The translations under genes and the position numbers were made by a program. 64,000 nucleotides of DNA from an uncultured Chitinophagaceae bacterium (GTDB taxonomy: Bacteria; Bacteroidota; Bacteroidia; Chitinophagales; Chitinophagaceae): assembly GCA_903884185.1 (NCBI GenBank), contig CAISDV010000122.1, positions 88,009-152,008 of the forward strand, in the 5' to 3' direction. A model generated the notes under the pieces. It made no database searches. It saw only the letters and a program-made list of their open reading frames with translations, and was not told where the DNA came from. Below are positions 17,006 through 26,422 of the stretch, piece by piece. The stretch's first letter is position 1. Each line of letters opens with the position of its first letter.

Positions 17006-18289
17006 ATGAATATTCTTTTATTGGGTTCCGGCGGCCGCGAACATGCACTGGCGTGGAAGATGGTACAGAGCCATCACTGCAGCCAGTTATTTATTGCACC
17101 GGGTAATGCGGGCACTTCACAATATGGCACCAATGTGGACTTAGGTATCACCGATTTTGAAGCGCAGAAAAAATTTTGTGTCGACAATAAAATAAATATG
17201 GTGGTGGTTGGGCCCGAAGAGCCTTTGGTAAAAGGCGTATTTGATTTTTATAGCGCCGATACTTCCTTACAAAATATCGTTGTTGTTGGGCCTTCTGCAA
17301 AAGCCGCGCAACTGGAAGGCAGCAAAGCCTTCTCAAAAAAATTCATGCAGCGGCATCATATTCCAACTGCAGGCTATGCAGAGTTCACGCAGGATAATTT
17401 TGAAGAAGGAAAAAAATATATCGCGCAACATTCATTACCTATTGTTTTAAAAGCTGATGGATTGGCTGCCGGTAAAGGTGTGGTCATTTGTCAAACATGT
17501 GATGAAGCATTGCTTTCATTCGAACAAATGATCGTTCATCATCAGTTTGGCGAAGCTGGAAATAAAGTGGTGATTGAAGAATTTTTAGATGGGATTGAAG
17601 TGAGTGTATTTGTTTTGACCGATGGGGAAGCATACCAGGTGATCGGCCACGCAAAAGATTACAAAAGAATTGGTGAAGGAGATACAGGCCCCAACACTGG
17701 CGGAATGGGTTGCGTAAGCCCCGTGCCTTTTATGGATGATGGCTTCATGAAAAAAGTAGAAGAAAGAATTATTCGCCCAACAGTGAATGGATTGAAGCAG
17801 GAAGGTCTGGTATATCACGGTTTTATTTTTTTTGGTTTAATGAATGTGAAAGGTGAACCATGGGTGATCGAATACAATTGCCGCATGGGTGATCCCGAAA
17901 CAGAAGTAGTGATACCAAGATTGCAAACCGACCTTGTTGCTTTATTTGCGGCGATGGATAATGGCACACTCGCCGATACAAATATTTCGTTTGATGAAAG
18001 AAGTTGTGCAACGATCGTTGCTGTGAGTGGTGGTTACCCTGGCGAATACAAAAAAAATATAGCTATTACACTACCAGACAATATTCATACAAATGATTCG
18101 TTCATCTTTCATGCAGGTACGAAACAAACTGAACAAGCCATTGTTACAAATGGTGGCAGGGTTTTGGCAGTGAGTTCGTTCGGAAATAATATAGCTGACG
18201 CAGTGGATCGATCCAAAGAAATACTGGAGCAAATTCACTTTGAAGGGATGTATTACAGAAAGGATATCGGGTATGAATTTGGGGCCTAA
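17006..18289 (+). CDS. purD: Phosphoribosylamine-glycine ligase
   Basis: 427 residues, standard for PurD. It starts MNILLLGSGGREHALAWKM, the N-terminal phosphoribosylamine-binding loop. The ATP-grasp core contains LPIVLKADGLAAGKGV (near residue 150), GDTGPNTGGMGCVSP (near 228) and EYNCRMGDPETEV (near 290), the last holding the magnesium ligands. The enzyme joins glycine to 5-phosphoribosylamine in the second step of purine synthesis. No other pur gene is nearby. The hairpin terminator upstream suggests it has its own promoter. Confidence 0.96.
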   Translation: MNILLLGSGGREHALAWKMVQSHHCSQLFIAPGNAGTSQYGTNVDLGITDFEAQKKFCVDNKINMVVVGPEEPLVKGVFDFYSADTSLQNIVVVGPSAKAAQLEGSKAFSKKFMQRHHIPTAGYAEFTQDNFEEGKKYIAQHSLPIVLKADGLAAGKGVVICQTCDEALLSFEQMIVHHQFGEAGNKVVIEEFLDGIEVSVFVLTDGEAYQVIGHAKDYKRIGEGDTGPNTGGMGCVSPVPFMDDGFMKKVEERIIRPTVNGLKQEGLVYHGFIFFGLMNVKGEPWVIEYNCRMGDPETEVVIPRLQTDLVALFAAMDNGTLADTNISFDERSCATIVAVSGGYPGEYKKNIAITLPDNIHTNDSFIFHAGTKQTEQAIVTNGGRVLAVSSFGNNIADAVDRSKEILEQIHFEGMYYRKDIGYEFGA

Positions 18290-18334
18290 AGCCTTACAGG
18301 GAGTTAAATCGAGTATTACAGCAAAATAACCCTT

Positions 18335-18381
18335 CCTGTCCAAAAGGGGGCTTCCCCCCGGCAAAAGCCCTAATCCCCTAA
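18335..18381. repeat. GC-rich hairpin element, AAGGGGGCTTCCCCC type
   Basis: GGGGG (18346-18350), CTT and CCCCC (18354-18358) form a tight hairpin, followed by GGCAAAAGCCCTAATCCCCT. It lies after purD and before the mreB promoter. It resembles the degenerate CCCCCTAAAGGGGG-type intergenic repeats common in Bacteroidota (from memory) and may double as the purD terminator. Confidence 0.45.
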
Positions 18382-18392
18382 AAATCAGCATT

Positions 18393-18420
18393 TTTGGCTT
18401 TGTTAATTCCATTAATTTCG
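18393..18420 (+). promoter_or_regulatory. Probable promoter of the mreB operon
   Basis: TTTG at 18393-18396 and TAATTTCG at 18413-18420 (one base off TAnnTTTG) are 16 bases apart, slightly short of the usual spacing. The mreB ATG follows 45 bases later. Confidence 0.4.
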
Positions 18421-18465
18421 TTCACCTTTGCAAGCATTGATCACATATATTGATATTTAACATAC

Positions 18466-19491
18466 ATGGGACTGTTCAACTTTTTTACGCAGGAAATTGC
18501 GATCGATCTGGGTACCGCCAATACCCTGATCATACATAACGATGAAGTGGTAGTGAATGAGCCATCTATTGTTGCCCTCGACAGAAATAATCCAAAAAAT
18601 GTTTTGGCTGTTGGCAAGAAGGCATTGATGATGCACGAAAAAACAAATGAGAGTATTCGCACAGTGCGTCCATTGAAAGATGGAGTGATCGCAGATTTTA
18701 ATGCTGCAGAATTAATGATCAGGGAACTGATCAAATTGGTGTATCCAAAAAAACCTTTGTTTCCCCCAAGCTGGAGAATGGTAATATGTATTCCTTCTTC
18801 CATTACCGAAGTAGAAAAACGTGCGGTGCGCGATAGTGCTGAGCAAGCCGGCGCCAAAGAAGTATATATGATTCACGAACCTATGGCTGCAGCTTTAGGT
18901 ATTGGTATTGATGTAGAAGAACCTGTTGGTAATATGATCATTGATATTGGTGGTGGTACAACAGGTATTACTGTAATTGCATTGGCAGGTATTGTGTGCG
19001 ATCAATCTATCAGAATTGCAGGTGATGAATTCACCGCAGACATTATGGAAGCATTGCGCCGTTATCATAGTTTATTAATTGGTGAAAGAACCGCTGAACA
19101 GATAAAGATCAATGTGGGCGCGGCTACCAAGGACCTCGACAATCCGCCAGATGACCTTCCTGTAAATGGACGTGACCTTGTAACGGGTATTCCAAAACAA
19201 GTAATGGTAAGCTACCAGGAAATTGCAGAAGCATTGGACAAAAGTATTTTTAAGATAGAAGAAGCGATATTGAAAGCACTGGAAACCACTCCACCTGAAC
19301 TGGCTTCGGATATTTACCGCCGCGGATTATATCTAACAGGAGGCGGCGCTTTACTGCGCGGATTGGATAAACGCCTGGGCGCTAAAATAAAATTGCCGGT
19401 GCATATTGCCGATGATCCTCTGAAGAGTGTGGTGCGTGGTACCGGTATTGCATTGAAAAATTACCAGCGCTTTCCATTTATCATGAGATAA
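18466..19491 (+). CDS. mreB: Rod-shape actin homologue MreB
   Basis: 341 residues, typical of MreB. The nucleotide-binding elements are all visible: phosphate 1 IDLGTANTLI (about residues 11-20), MIHEPMAAALGIG (about 139-151), phosphate 2 IIDIGGGTTGITVIAL (about 157-172) and the adenosine motif LTGGGALLRGLDKRLG (about 285-300). The N-terminal amphipathic segment MGLFNFFTQEIA can insert into the membrane. MreB filaments direct lateral wall synthesis and, with MreC, MreD, PBP2 and RodA, form the elongasome. It is the first gene of this cluster, so the organism is very probably rod-shaped for at least part of its life. Confidence 0.97.
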   Translation: MGLFNFFTQEIAIDLGTANTLIIHNDEVVVNEPSIVALDRNNPKNVLAVGKKALMMHEKTNESIRTVRPLKDGVIADFNAAELMIRELIKLVYPKKPLFPPSWRMVICIPSSITEVEKRAVRDSAEQAGAKEVYMIHEPMAAALGIGIDVEEPVGNMIIDIGGGTTGITVIALAGIVCDQSIRIAGDEFTADIMEALRRYHSLLIGERTAEQIKINVGAATKDLDNPPDDLPVNGRDLVTGIPKQVMVSYQEIAEALDKSIFKIEEAILKALETTPPELASDIYRRGLYLTGGGALLRGLDKRLGAKIKLPVHIADDPLKSVVRGTGIALKNYQRFPFIMR

Positions 19492-19534
19492 TAATGACAG
19501 GCACTGCATCCATTGCATTTAACCAGCGTTTTGC

Positions 19535-20389
19535 GTGAAGAACATTTTTATATTCATACGCCGCAACTTCAATTTTCTCTGCTTCATTGTGTTGCAGGTA
19601 CTTTGTATCACCATGCTGACACGCTACAGCAAAACACACGAAGCTTTTTTTGCATCAGCAGCAAATGAAATTACAGGCAAGATCAATAAACAATACAGCG
19701 GTTTCAGTTCCTACTTCACATTAAAAGAAACCAACCGCCAACTGGCTGAAGAAAATGCCAGATTGCGGAACATGCTGAAAAATAATTTTGTTGCGCCCGA
19801 TAGCTCCAGGAAGTTTGTCACCGACTCCCTTACAAAAGATTCCACAGGCCGTTACCGCAAGTTCACTTTCTTACTTGCTGAAGTGGTGGGAAACACCGTT
19901 ACCTCTCAAACCAATTACCTGATGCTGGAAAGGGGTTCCCTGCAGGGAGTGAAAAAAGGCATGAGCGTAGTCTCACCACAAGGTATCGTGGGTGTGGTGG
20001 TAACTGTGAGTGATAACTACAGCACTGTTATGAGCCTTCTTCACCGCAACAGCAAAGTGAGCGCCATGCTAAAGAAGGATAAAAATGCCGGCAGCATTGA
20101 CTGGGATGGCAGTGACCCCTCCTATCTTACACTGAAAAATATTTCAAAGAGTGCGAAAGTGGCAAAAGGCGATACGGTTCTGACCAGTACCTACTCGGCC
20201 AATTTCCCTCCCAACCTTCCCATAGGTACAGTGGCAGGCATTAGCTCGGATCCCGCTTCCAATTTTTATACGCTCAAAATAAAAACAGCCACAGATTTTT
20301 TCACACTGCAATATGTGTACATCGTGGAGAACTCCAGGTATGCTGAGCAGGCAAGGTTAGAAAGCATGTCCCAGAAAACCAATGACTAA
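19535..20389 (+). CDS. mreC: Rod-shape-determining protein MreC
   Basis: 284 residues: a cytoplasmic start, one membrane helix at about residues 9-28 (FNFLCFIVLQVLCITMLT), a short coiled coil at about 65-85 (KETNRQLAEENARLRNML) and the periplasmic beta-barrel pair typical of MreC (FLLAEVVGNTVTSQTNYLML, KKGMSVVSPQGIVGVVV, LPIGTVAGI). MreC links MreB to the periplasmic wall enzymes and activates PBP2. It follows mreB by 43 bases and overlaps mreD by 8 bases, so the two are translationally coupled. Confidence 0.93.
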   Translation: MKNIFIFIRRNFNFLCFIVLQVLCITMLTRYSKTHEAFFASAANEITGKINKQYSGFSSYFTLKETNRQLAEENARLRNMLKNNFVAPDSSRKFVTDSLTKDSTGRYRKFTFLLAEVVGNTVTSQTNYLMLERGSLQGVKKGMSVVSPQGIVGVVVTVSDNYSTVMSLLHRNSKVSAMLKKDKNAGSIDWDGSDPSYLTLKNISKSAKVAKGDTVLTSTYSANFPPNLPIGTVAGISSDPASNFYTLKIKTATDFFTLQYVYIVENSRYAEQARLESMSQKTND

Positions 20390-20915
20390 CCTCATAAGAA
20401 ATATCATCCGCTTTATTTTCTTCCTGCTGTTGCAGGTATTTGTGCTGAATAAAGTACCACCCCTGCACCAGCATATAGTACCCTACCTGTATTTCCTGTT
20501 CATTCTCTGGATGCCTTTTAACATGAATCGCCTGGTATTGCTACTGGCAGGATTTGCAATGGGGTTAAGCCTCGACTATTTTACTAATTCGCCCGGCCTG
20601 CATGCCGCAGCCTGTACCCTGATCGCTTACCTGCGCCCATTCCTGTTGAATTTGTTGATACCGCAGGACACCACCGAATCAAGTTATGCCGAGCCTTCCA
20701 TCAAAAGCATGGGCTGGGCACCTTATAGTTTATACATCATACTGCTCACATTCATCCACCACTTTTACCTCGTATTGCTGGAATTGCTGCACTACGGGAA
20801 CTTCTGGTACTTCCTTGGCAAGGTGACTTCCATTACCGTCATCAGCGTTTTATTGATCGCCATCACTGAAATACTCTTTTTCCGGAAAGGCAGGCACAAG
20901 ACAAATACCGCTTAA
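20382..20915 (+). CDS. mreD: Rod-shape-determining protein MreD
   Basis: 177 residues, almost wholly hydrophobic, with about five or six membrane helices. The segment MGLSLDYFTNSPGLHAAACTLIAYLRPFLL in outline is a typical MreD feature, with the DYF/SPGLHA loop. Sequence in this family is poorly conserved, so the call rests largely on the position between mreC (8-base overlap) and the PBP2 gene. A gap of about 100 bases after it contains a possible second promoter (TATATTTA near 21000), so pbp2 and rodA may also be transcribed separately. Confidence 0.88.
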   Translation: MTNLIRNIIRFIFFLLLQVFVLNKVPPLHQHIVPYLYFLFILWMPFNMNRLVLLLAGFAMGLSLDYFTNSPGLHAAACTLIAYLRPFLLNLLIPQDTTESSYAEPSIKSMGWAPYSLYIILLTFIHHFYLVLLELLHYGNFWYFLGKVTSITVISVLLIAITEILFFRKGRHKTNTA

Positions 20916-21013
20916 TCTTTAGGTAGTTTTTTTAAAATTCTATTGCAGTATCAGTTTACAATCGGCAACTTTGCAAGAGCATTCACTCCCACACATTTTG
21001 TATATTTATTTAT

Positions 21014-23086
21014 ATGCCCGTATCTAATCAAAGCAGGAGTACTTTTATAAAAATAATTTTTGCTTCCGTATTTATCATCATTGCTTTGCAATTAGTAAAC
21101 CTGCAGGTATTTTCTTCAAAATATAAACGCGCTGCAGAAAGCAATGCCATCTTCCGGAAAATTGTTTACCCGGATCGCGGTATCATCTTCGACAGGAAAA
21201 GCCGCAGCCTTTTGCAGAACACCATTATGTTCGACCTGATGGTTACTCCTTCTGAATCCAAAGGAACTGACACACTTGCTCTTTGCAATCTCTTAGGAAT
21301 TGATACAATAGAATACCGGAAGAGAATGCACGATGTGATCATAAAAAATACAAGCGTAAGGCCAAGTGTTTTCGAAGCGCTGCTTTCACCTGAATTGTAT
21401 GCGCGGCTGAATGAGAACATGTATAAGTTCCCCGGCTTCCTGATCAATGACCGTTCAGCAAGATCTTATCCGTATAATACTGCCGCACAAGTACTCGGGT
21501 ATATTTCTGAAGTTGACACCGCATTTTTACGAAGACATAAAGAAGAAGGTTATGAAATGGGCGACTATGCCGGTCAGAATGGATTGGAACGCACTTATGA
21601 AAAAGTATTGATGGGACAACGCGGAATTAAAATGTATATCCGCGATAATAAGAGCCGCATACAGGGCGCTTATGAAAACGGAATGTTTGATACAGCAGCC
21701 ATCGCAGGCCGCAATTTATATACCAGCATGGATGTGGAAGTGCAGCAGCTGGCAGAAAAATTATTACAAAATAAAATTGGCAGCGCTGTTGCGATCAATC
21801 CAAAAACAGGTGGCATCATTGCAATGGTTTCCAGCCCGGGTTATAATCCGAATGTATTAACAGGGAGTGCAAGAAAAAAGAATTTTGCAAGAATGAATGT
21901 GGATACAGCGGGCCCCATGTACAACAGGGCCATTAAAGGAATGTATCCACCCGGTTCTACTTTTAAGCCTTTAGGAGGATTGATAGCACTGGATGAAGGT
22001 GTGATCACCCCGAAATATGGTTATCCCTGTTTTGGCGTGTACAATGCATGTGGTGATGGGAAACCAAAATGCCTTCATTCCGGCAACGGGCATGCAGATA
22101 ACCTTCGTTTGGCTTTGGCCAATTCATGCAACTCATATTTCTCGAATGTATTCAGGATGGCGATAGACAATCCAAAATATAAAAATGCTGAACAAGGTTA
22201 TATAAAATGGAAAGAGTACATGAACAGTTTTGGTTTTGGTGTAAAACTGGATGTTGACCTGCCGAGTGAGAACAAAGGAAGCATCCCAGCCGTTGCAGGT
22301 TATAATAAAGATTTCGGAGGTGCCGGGAGATGGAACAGTTGCAGTATCCATACTTTAGGGATTGGCCAGGACAGGATGACCGCAACTCCATTGCAAATGG
22401 CCAATGTGATGTGCATCATCGCCAACAAAGGATATTATTACACGCCACACTTTGTTGACAGTATAGAAAATGAATTGACCGAAGATTCTGTTTATCTCGG
22501 CAAATACCGCCGCAAACATGAGGTGCTGCATATTTCAGATACTGCATTCGAAGCGGTGCATGACGGCATGCACGATGTGACAATTTATGGTACTGCAGCA
22601 GGTATCAAGGTTCCCGGCACTGATTTTTGTGCAAAAACAGGGACCGCTCAAAACCCTCATGGGAAAGAACATTCAATTTTTGTTTGCTTTGCTCCTAAGA
22701 ATGATCCAAAGATCGCCGTTGCCGTGGTAGTGGAGAATGCGGGCTATGGCGCTACCTGGGCCGGGCCTATTGCTGCTTTCATGATGGAAAAATATTTGAA
22801 TGATACAATAGCGAAGGACAGGCTGGAAGAAGTAGAGAGAATATCCAAGGCAGACCTGATCCCCGCGGCCATCAAACAATGGTATGCTTCAAAAGATTCT
22901 GCAAGGCTTGCTAAAATACCGGCTATAAACAATACAGAATTTGAAAATAATATAGAAGCGCCGAAAGTAACTTTTGATCCTGAAACTGAATCGCACAAAA
23001 AGGCTCCGGAAAAAAATGATACCGGAAAACAGAAAGCCGCTTTAATCAATCCCGAAGAAAAGAAAACAAGAAAAGGGCAGAGATAA
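21014..23086 (+). CDS. mrdA: Penicillin-binding protein 2 (class B transpeptidase)
   Basis: 690 residues. One membrane helix (about residues 10-28), the pedestal domain with DRGIIFDRKSRSLLQN (about 53-70), and the transpeptidase domain with catalytic Ser315 and Lys318 in PPGSTFKP, the second motif SCN in ALANSCNSYF (about 373-382) and the KTG motif in CAKTGTAQNPHG (about 542-553). The enzyme cross-links peptidoglycan during elongation, paired with RodA, whose gene begins four bases after its stop. The C-terminal tail past residue 640 is a charged Lys/Glu-rich extension, longer than in E. coli PBP2 and probably disordered. Confidence 0.95.
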   Translation: MPVSNQSRSTFIKIIFASVFIIIALQLVNLQVFSSKYKRAAESNAIFRKIVYPDRGIIFDRKSRSLLQNTIMFDLMVTPSESKGTDTLALCNLLGIDTIEYRKRMHDVIIKNTSVRPSVFEALLSPELYARLNENMYKFPGFLINDRSARSYPYNTAAQVLGYISEVDTAFLRRHKEEGYEMGDYAGQNGLERTYEKVLMGQRGIKMYIRDNKSRIQGAYENGMFDTAAIAGRNLYTSMDVEVQQLAEKLLQNKIGSAVAINPKTGGIIAMVSSPGYNPNVLTGSARKKNFARMNVDTAGPMYNRAIKGMYPPGSTFKPLGGLIALDEGVITPKYGYPCFGVYNACGDGKPKCLHSGNGHADNLRLALANSCNSYFSNVFRMAIDNPKYKNAEQGYIKWKEYMNSFGFGVKLDVDLPSENKGSIPAVAGYNKDFGGAGRWNSCSIHTLGIGQDRMTATPLQMANVMCIIANKGYYYTPHFVDSIENELTEDSVYLGKYRRKHEVLHISDTAFEAVHDGMHDVTIYGTAAGIKVPGTDFCAKTGTAQNPHGKEHSIFVCFAPKNDPKIAVAVVVENAGYGATWAGPIAAFMMEKYLNDTIAKDRLEEVERISKADLIPAAIKQWYASKDSARLAKIPAINNTEFENNIEAPKVTFDPETESHKKAPEKNDTGKQKAALINPEEKKTRKGQR

Positions 23087-23090
23087 TATA

Positions 23091-24434
23091 ATGAACAGCA
23101 ATAAAAACACCATAACACAAGGCGCCGACTGGACAGTTGTTTGGCTCTATGCTATACTTGTGACTTTGGGTATCGTCTGCATTTTTATGGTGGAGTACAG
23201 GCCGGTAAGTGGTTCTGATTGGTGGCAAACATTTATTCCAGGGAAAACAAATTACAGTAAACAATTTTATTTCGCATTGTTATGTACGCTGATCGCCACT
23301 TTTATTTTATTGGCCGATAGTAAACTCTTCACTGCTTTTGCAAATCTTTTGTATGCATTTGGTATTGTACTGATGCTTGCCACTTTTGTGATAGGAAAAA
23401 ATGTGAACGGTTCTAAAAGCTGGATACCGATCGCAGGTGGGTTTAATTTACAACCCGCTGAGTTATGTAAAATATTTACTGCATTAGCGCTCGCAAAATT
23501 TCTTTCACGGCAGCAAACCGATTTTACCAAATTCCGCTCACAATTGATCGGAGCTGTTATTGCACTGTCCCCCGCTATACTCTCTGTTCTGCAAAATGAA
23601 ACCGGCCTGGCACTGGTATACCTTTCTTTTTTTATTGTGATGTACCGCGAAGGCTTACCACCCATATTACTGATCATTGGATTTTCCTTTGGTGTATTGG
23701 TAGTGGCAACATTGCTGGTAGAGCCAAATAAGCTGGCCATCGCATTAACGGCCATCGCTGCACTGACAATATATTTTCTGAAACGGCAGATCAAAAGACA
23801 AAAGAGGTTATTGACATTGATCGTGTTTGCATGGGTGGTCTGCGTGGGCGTTCAGCGTTTTGCTGTGCCTTATATTTTTAATCATGTATTCCAATGTTAT
23901 CAAAGCACCCGCATTTACAGCATGGTGGGAAAGGACTATGATTGCAGCTTAAATCATCATAATAGTAAAATTTCTTTGAAGCCTTCAAAGAAACCGGATG
24001 ATTATAATGTGCGCCAGAGCATGATCGCCATTGGTTCGGGCAGGCTTACAGGAAGCGGCTTTATGAAAGGCACACAGACAAGAGGACGTTATGTTCCCGA
24101 ACAACATACCGATTTTATTTTTACTTCCATTGGCGAAGCTTTTGGTTTTGCAGGTTGCATAGCATTTTTAGGCGTGTACCTTTTTCTTTTATTCAGGATC
24201 ATCCGCATAGCCGAAAGGCAACGAAGTACTTTCAGCAGGGTGTATGCGTATAGTGTAGCAAGCATCATGTTCTTTCATATTGCAGTGAATGTTTGTATGA
24301 CGATAGGGCTCTTCCCTATTATTGGCATTCCCCTTCCATTGATCAGTTATGGCGGATCATCATTGCTTACTTTCACCATCCTCATCTTTATCATGATACG
24401 CCTCGATGCCGACAGGCAAATGGTTTTAAGATAA
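23091..24434 (+). CDS. rodA: Peptidoglycan glycosyltransferase RodA (SEDS family)
   Basis: 447 residues with about ten membrane helices. SEDS features include NGSKSWIPIAGGFNLQPAEL (about residues 104-123, with the essential Trp/Pro region), the large periplasmic loop carrying RQSMIAIGSGRLTGSGF and the closing GIPLPLISYGGSSLLT (about 415-430). RodA polymerises glycan strands for the elongasome together with PBP2. Between helices a 60-residue Cys-containing loop (FNHVFQCYQSTRIYSMVGKD region, with a second Cys in DYDCSLNHH) is longer than in E. coli RodA, and its two cysteines could form a disulphide. It is the last gene of the rod-shape cluster. Confidence 0.94.
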   Translation: MNSNKNTITQGADWTVVWLYAILVTLGIVCIFMVEYRPVSGSDWWQTFIPGKTNYSKQFYFALLCTLIATFILLADSKLFTAFANLLYAFGIVLMLATFVIGKNVNGSKSWIPIAGGFNLQPAELCKIFTALALAKFLSRQQTDFTKFRSQLIGAVIALSPAILSVLQNETGLALVYLSFFIVMYREGLPPILLIIGFSFGVLVVATLLVEPNKLAIALTAIAALTIYFLKRQIKRQKRLLTLIVFAWVVCVGVQRFAVPYIFNHVFQCYQSTRIYSMVGKDYDCSLNHHNSKISLKPSKKPDDYNVRQSMIAIGSGRLTGSGFMKGTQTRGRYVPEQHTDFIFTSIGEAFGFAGCIAFLGVYLFLLFRIIRIAERQRSTFSRVYAYSVASIMFFHIAVNVCMTIGLFPIIGIPLPLISYGGSSLLTFTILIFIMIRLDADRQMVLR

Positions 24435-24492
24435 AGTTTTCTATAACTTCGTTTCGAAATCAGGCAGTTTTTATCCAGGATCAAAATAAGCA

Positions 24493-25245
24493 ATGACCAT
24501 TCATCCTCTCTCAGAAGGCGCTTTCACAATTGATAAAACAAAGATCTTCGTCCCCTTCGACGCTACTAAAGACGATCTGCAAAAACGTTCCGTTGGAAGT
24601 TTACTCGTAGAAGTACAACCTTTTGCTGTTACCACTGAAAAAGACATTCTTCTTTTTGATACAGGGCTTGGCTTTACCACGAATGGCGAATTACAAATAC
24701 ATGCCAACTTAAAGTCTATTGGCATTCAGCCTGAACAAGTAACCAAGGTATTGATGAGCCACCTGCACAAAGATCATGCTGGCGGGATTTCATGGAAAGA
24801 CAATGCAGGAAATTACCATCTCTCTTTTCCAAATGCCACTTATTATGTGCATCGGAAAGAATTTGAATTTGCCATAACAACAGGTTTTCCTTCTTTTATC
24901 ATCGAAGAATTAAATTTGTTGGAGAATAACCCACAAGTGCATTGGCTGGAAGGTGATGGAATGATAGATGGTTATATCGCGCACGAAACAACCTCAGCCC
25001 ATACACCATTTCACCAGGTATTCCGGGTAAATGAAACCGGACAGGAAATATTTTTTGGAGGTGATGATGCACCGCAACTTCAACAGATGAAAAACAAATT
25101 CATTGCCAAGTATGATTACAACGGGAAAAAATGTATGGAACTACGCAGGCAATGGTGGCAGCAGGGACAGGTGGAAGGCTGGACATTCCTCTTCTATCAT
25201 GATATTAAAACACCAGTATTTTCGTTTGGGAAAAATGCGGGGTAA
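24493..25245 (+). CDS. Metallo-beta-lactamase-fold hydrolase
   Basis: 250 residues with the HxHxDH zinc motif in LMSHLHKDHAGGIS (about residues 91-104), a third ligand region in DGYIAHETTSAHTPFHQVF (about 158-176) and FFGGDDAPQLQQ (about 191-202) for the bridging Asp. The order fits the broad MBL hydrolase group that includes lactonases and small-molecule esterases. The enzyme has no signal peptide, so it is cytoplasmic. The specific substrate cannot be told. It follows rodA by 58 bases with a TAACTTCG element between, so it may be independently transcribed. It converges on the 134-residue gene downstream. Confidence 0.85.
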   Translation: MTIHPLSEGAFTIDKTKIFVPFDATKDDLQKRSVGSLLVEVQPFAVTTEKDILLFDTGLGFTTNGELQIHANLKSIGIQPEQVTKVLMSHLHKDHAGGISWKDNAGNYHLSFPNATYYVHRKEFEFAITTGFPSFIIEELNLLENNPQVHWLEGDGMIDGYIAHETTSAHTPFHQVFRVNETGQEIFFGGDDAPQLQQMKNKFIAKYDYNGKKCMELRRQWWQQGQVEGWTFLFYHDIKTPVFSFGKNAG

Positions 25246-25260
25246 CACCCACGGATGAGG

Positions 25261-25665
25261 TTATTTCTGGCCCGGCCTTTTCATTCTCTTTTGCAATTCG
25301 CCGCGCATCATGCTGCCAAAACCTCTTTCTAACTGGTAAAATGAATTTACTCTTTCATCAGTACCCAATATCCTTTTAAAACTATCTATGTATTTTTTTC
25401 TGACATTCAATATCGCTTCATCAGAAATAACAACACCAGCTTTGTTTTCCTGTCTTGCTTTTTTCAGATCAGCTATATAACTATTGTAAACAGGCCAGAA
25501 TTTTTGTGATTCCTCTACAGTAAGCGTCAAACCTCTTGTGATATAAGCTTCTTTAAGTACCTCAACATTGTTTGCATTATTGCCATTAGGCTGCTGCCTG
25601 AGCTGGCAGGAACCTGCAGAAGCAAACACTAAAATAAAACCAGCTATAATGATCGATCCTTTCAT
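25261..25665 (-). CDS. Secreted/lipoprotein member of an ECF sigma operon
   Basis: 134 residues. The N-terminus MKGSIIIAGFILVFASAGSC ends in a lipobox, so Cys20 is probably lipidated. The mature part (AYITRGLTLTVEESQKFWPVYNSY, then SDEAILNVRKKYIDSFKRILG, then FYQLERGFGSMMRGELQKRM in outline) resembles the helical Spy/CpxP-like sensors in Bacteroidota, whose LTxEExxKFWPxYN phrase is frequent. It is third in the unit sigma - membrane protein - this gene, 14 bases after the preceding stop. A role in envelope-stress sensing is inferred from context and fold likeness only. Confidence 0.7.
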   Translation of the reverse strand: MKGSIIIAGFILVFASAGSCQLRQQPNGNNANNVEVLKEAYITRGLTLTVEESQKFWPVYNSYIADLKKARQENKAGVVISDEAILNVRKKYIDSFKRILGTDERVNSFYQLERGFGSMMRGELQKRMKRPGQK

Positions 25666-25679
25666 CCTATGTAAAAAAT

Positions 25680-26387
25680 TTAACTGCCATCAGAAGCTGT
25701 TTCAACTTCTTCTCCATTTTCTTTCAAATATTCTTTTAACTCATCATCACTCACCGTTTGCAAGTGGTCTTTCACGGAAGGAAATTCCTGTCCTGCAAGA
25801 CTGGTTGCATCATCCAGGTTAGCTACAGGCGATGTTACATTATCAACGTAATTGATCACCTCCTCGTCCGAAAGCTTATTCAATTCTTTTTCAAAATTAC
25901 TGCTTTTATCCGTGTATAGAAAAGCGCCTGTTACCAATACTCCCGCCATCACAGCTGCAGCAGCATAACTCACCCATTTTCTTGTCATGGATATTACTTT
26001 CCCTGCAGGCCTGTTTGCTTTTTGTAAATTGATGGCAAGCTTTGAAAAATATCCAACCGGCACAGAAAATACATTTCGCTTATCGATCGTATTCAGCAAA
26101 GGAGCGATCGCTTCCAGTTCTTCAAATACTTCTGTATGTGTTTGTGATTGCCCTTTTATTTTAAGAAGAACAGAACCAGCCAACTGGTCAAAGTAACCCT
26201 TGGGTACAGTAAAAGAATTTCCTTTTGCTTCTGCCAGTAATTCTTCTGCTTTGATTTTTTCCATCATTTCAACAGGAAACTGGTCAAAATAAGCTGCAGG
26301 AACTACATAGACATTCCCCTCGCCCATTCCGGCAAGTATGGGGCTGATCGCCTCTAACTCATTCAATATCACATCTCTATTGTTCAT
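25680..26387 (-). CDS. Membrane protein, probable anti-sigma factor with VPxxYFDQ repeats
   Basis: 235 residues with one membrane helix at about 138-156 (WVSYAAAAVMAGVLVTGAFL). The cytoplasmic half holds three copies of a 30-40 residue unit: NVYVVPAAYFDQFPVEMM, NSFTVPKGYFDQLAGSVL and NVFSVPVGYFSKLAINL, two of them preceded by LEAISPIL/LEAIAPLL. The periplasmic tail is acidic, with SDEEVINYVDN and SDDELKEYLKEN repeats. It lies 35 bases downstream of an ECF sigma gene. By position and topology it is the likely anti-sigma partner, but it lacks the zinc-binding HxxxCxxC motif of classical ZAS proteins. The repeat pattern is seen; the role is inferred. Confidence 0.7.
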   Translation of the reverse strand: MNNRDVILNELEAISPILAGMGEGNVYVVPAAYFDQFPVEMMEKIKAEELLAEAKGNSFTVPKGYFDQLAGSVLLKIKGQSQTHTEVFEELEAIAPLLNTIDKRNVFSVPVGYFSKLAINLQKANRPAGKVISMTRKWVSYAAAAVMAGVLVTGAFLYTDKSSNFEKELNKLSDEEVINYVDNVTSPVANLDDATSLAGQEFPSVKDHLQTVSDDELKEYLKENGEEVETASDGS

Positions 26388-26422
26388 TTTCTTCTTGTAA
26401 GACCCTTGGCCAGGTAAAATGT

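Noticed and set aside
23267..23794. A 175-residue minus-strand frame inside rodA
   Set aside because: Antisense shadow with no promoter or family likeness.
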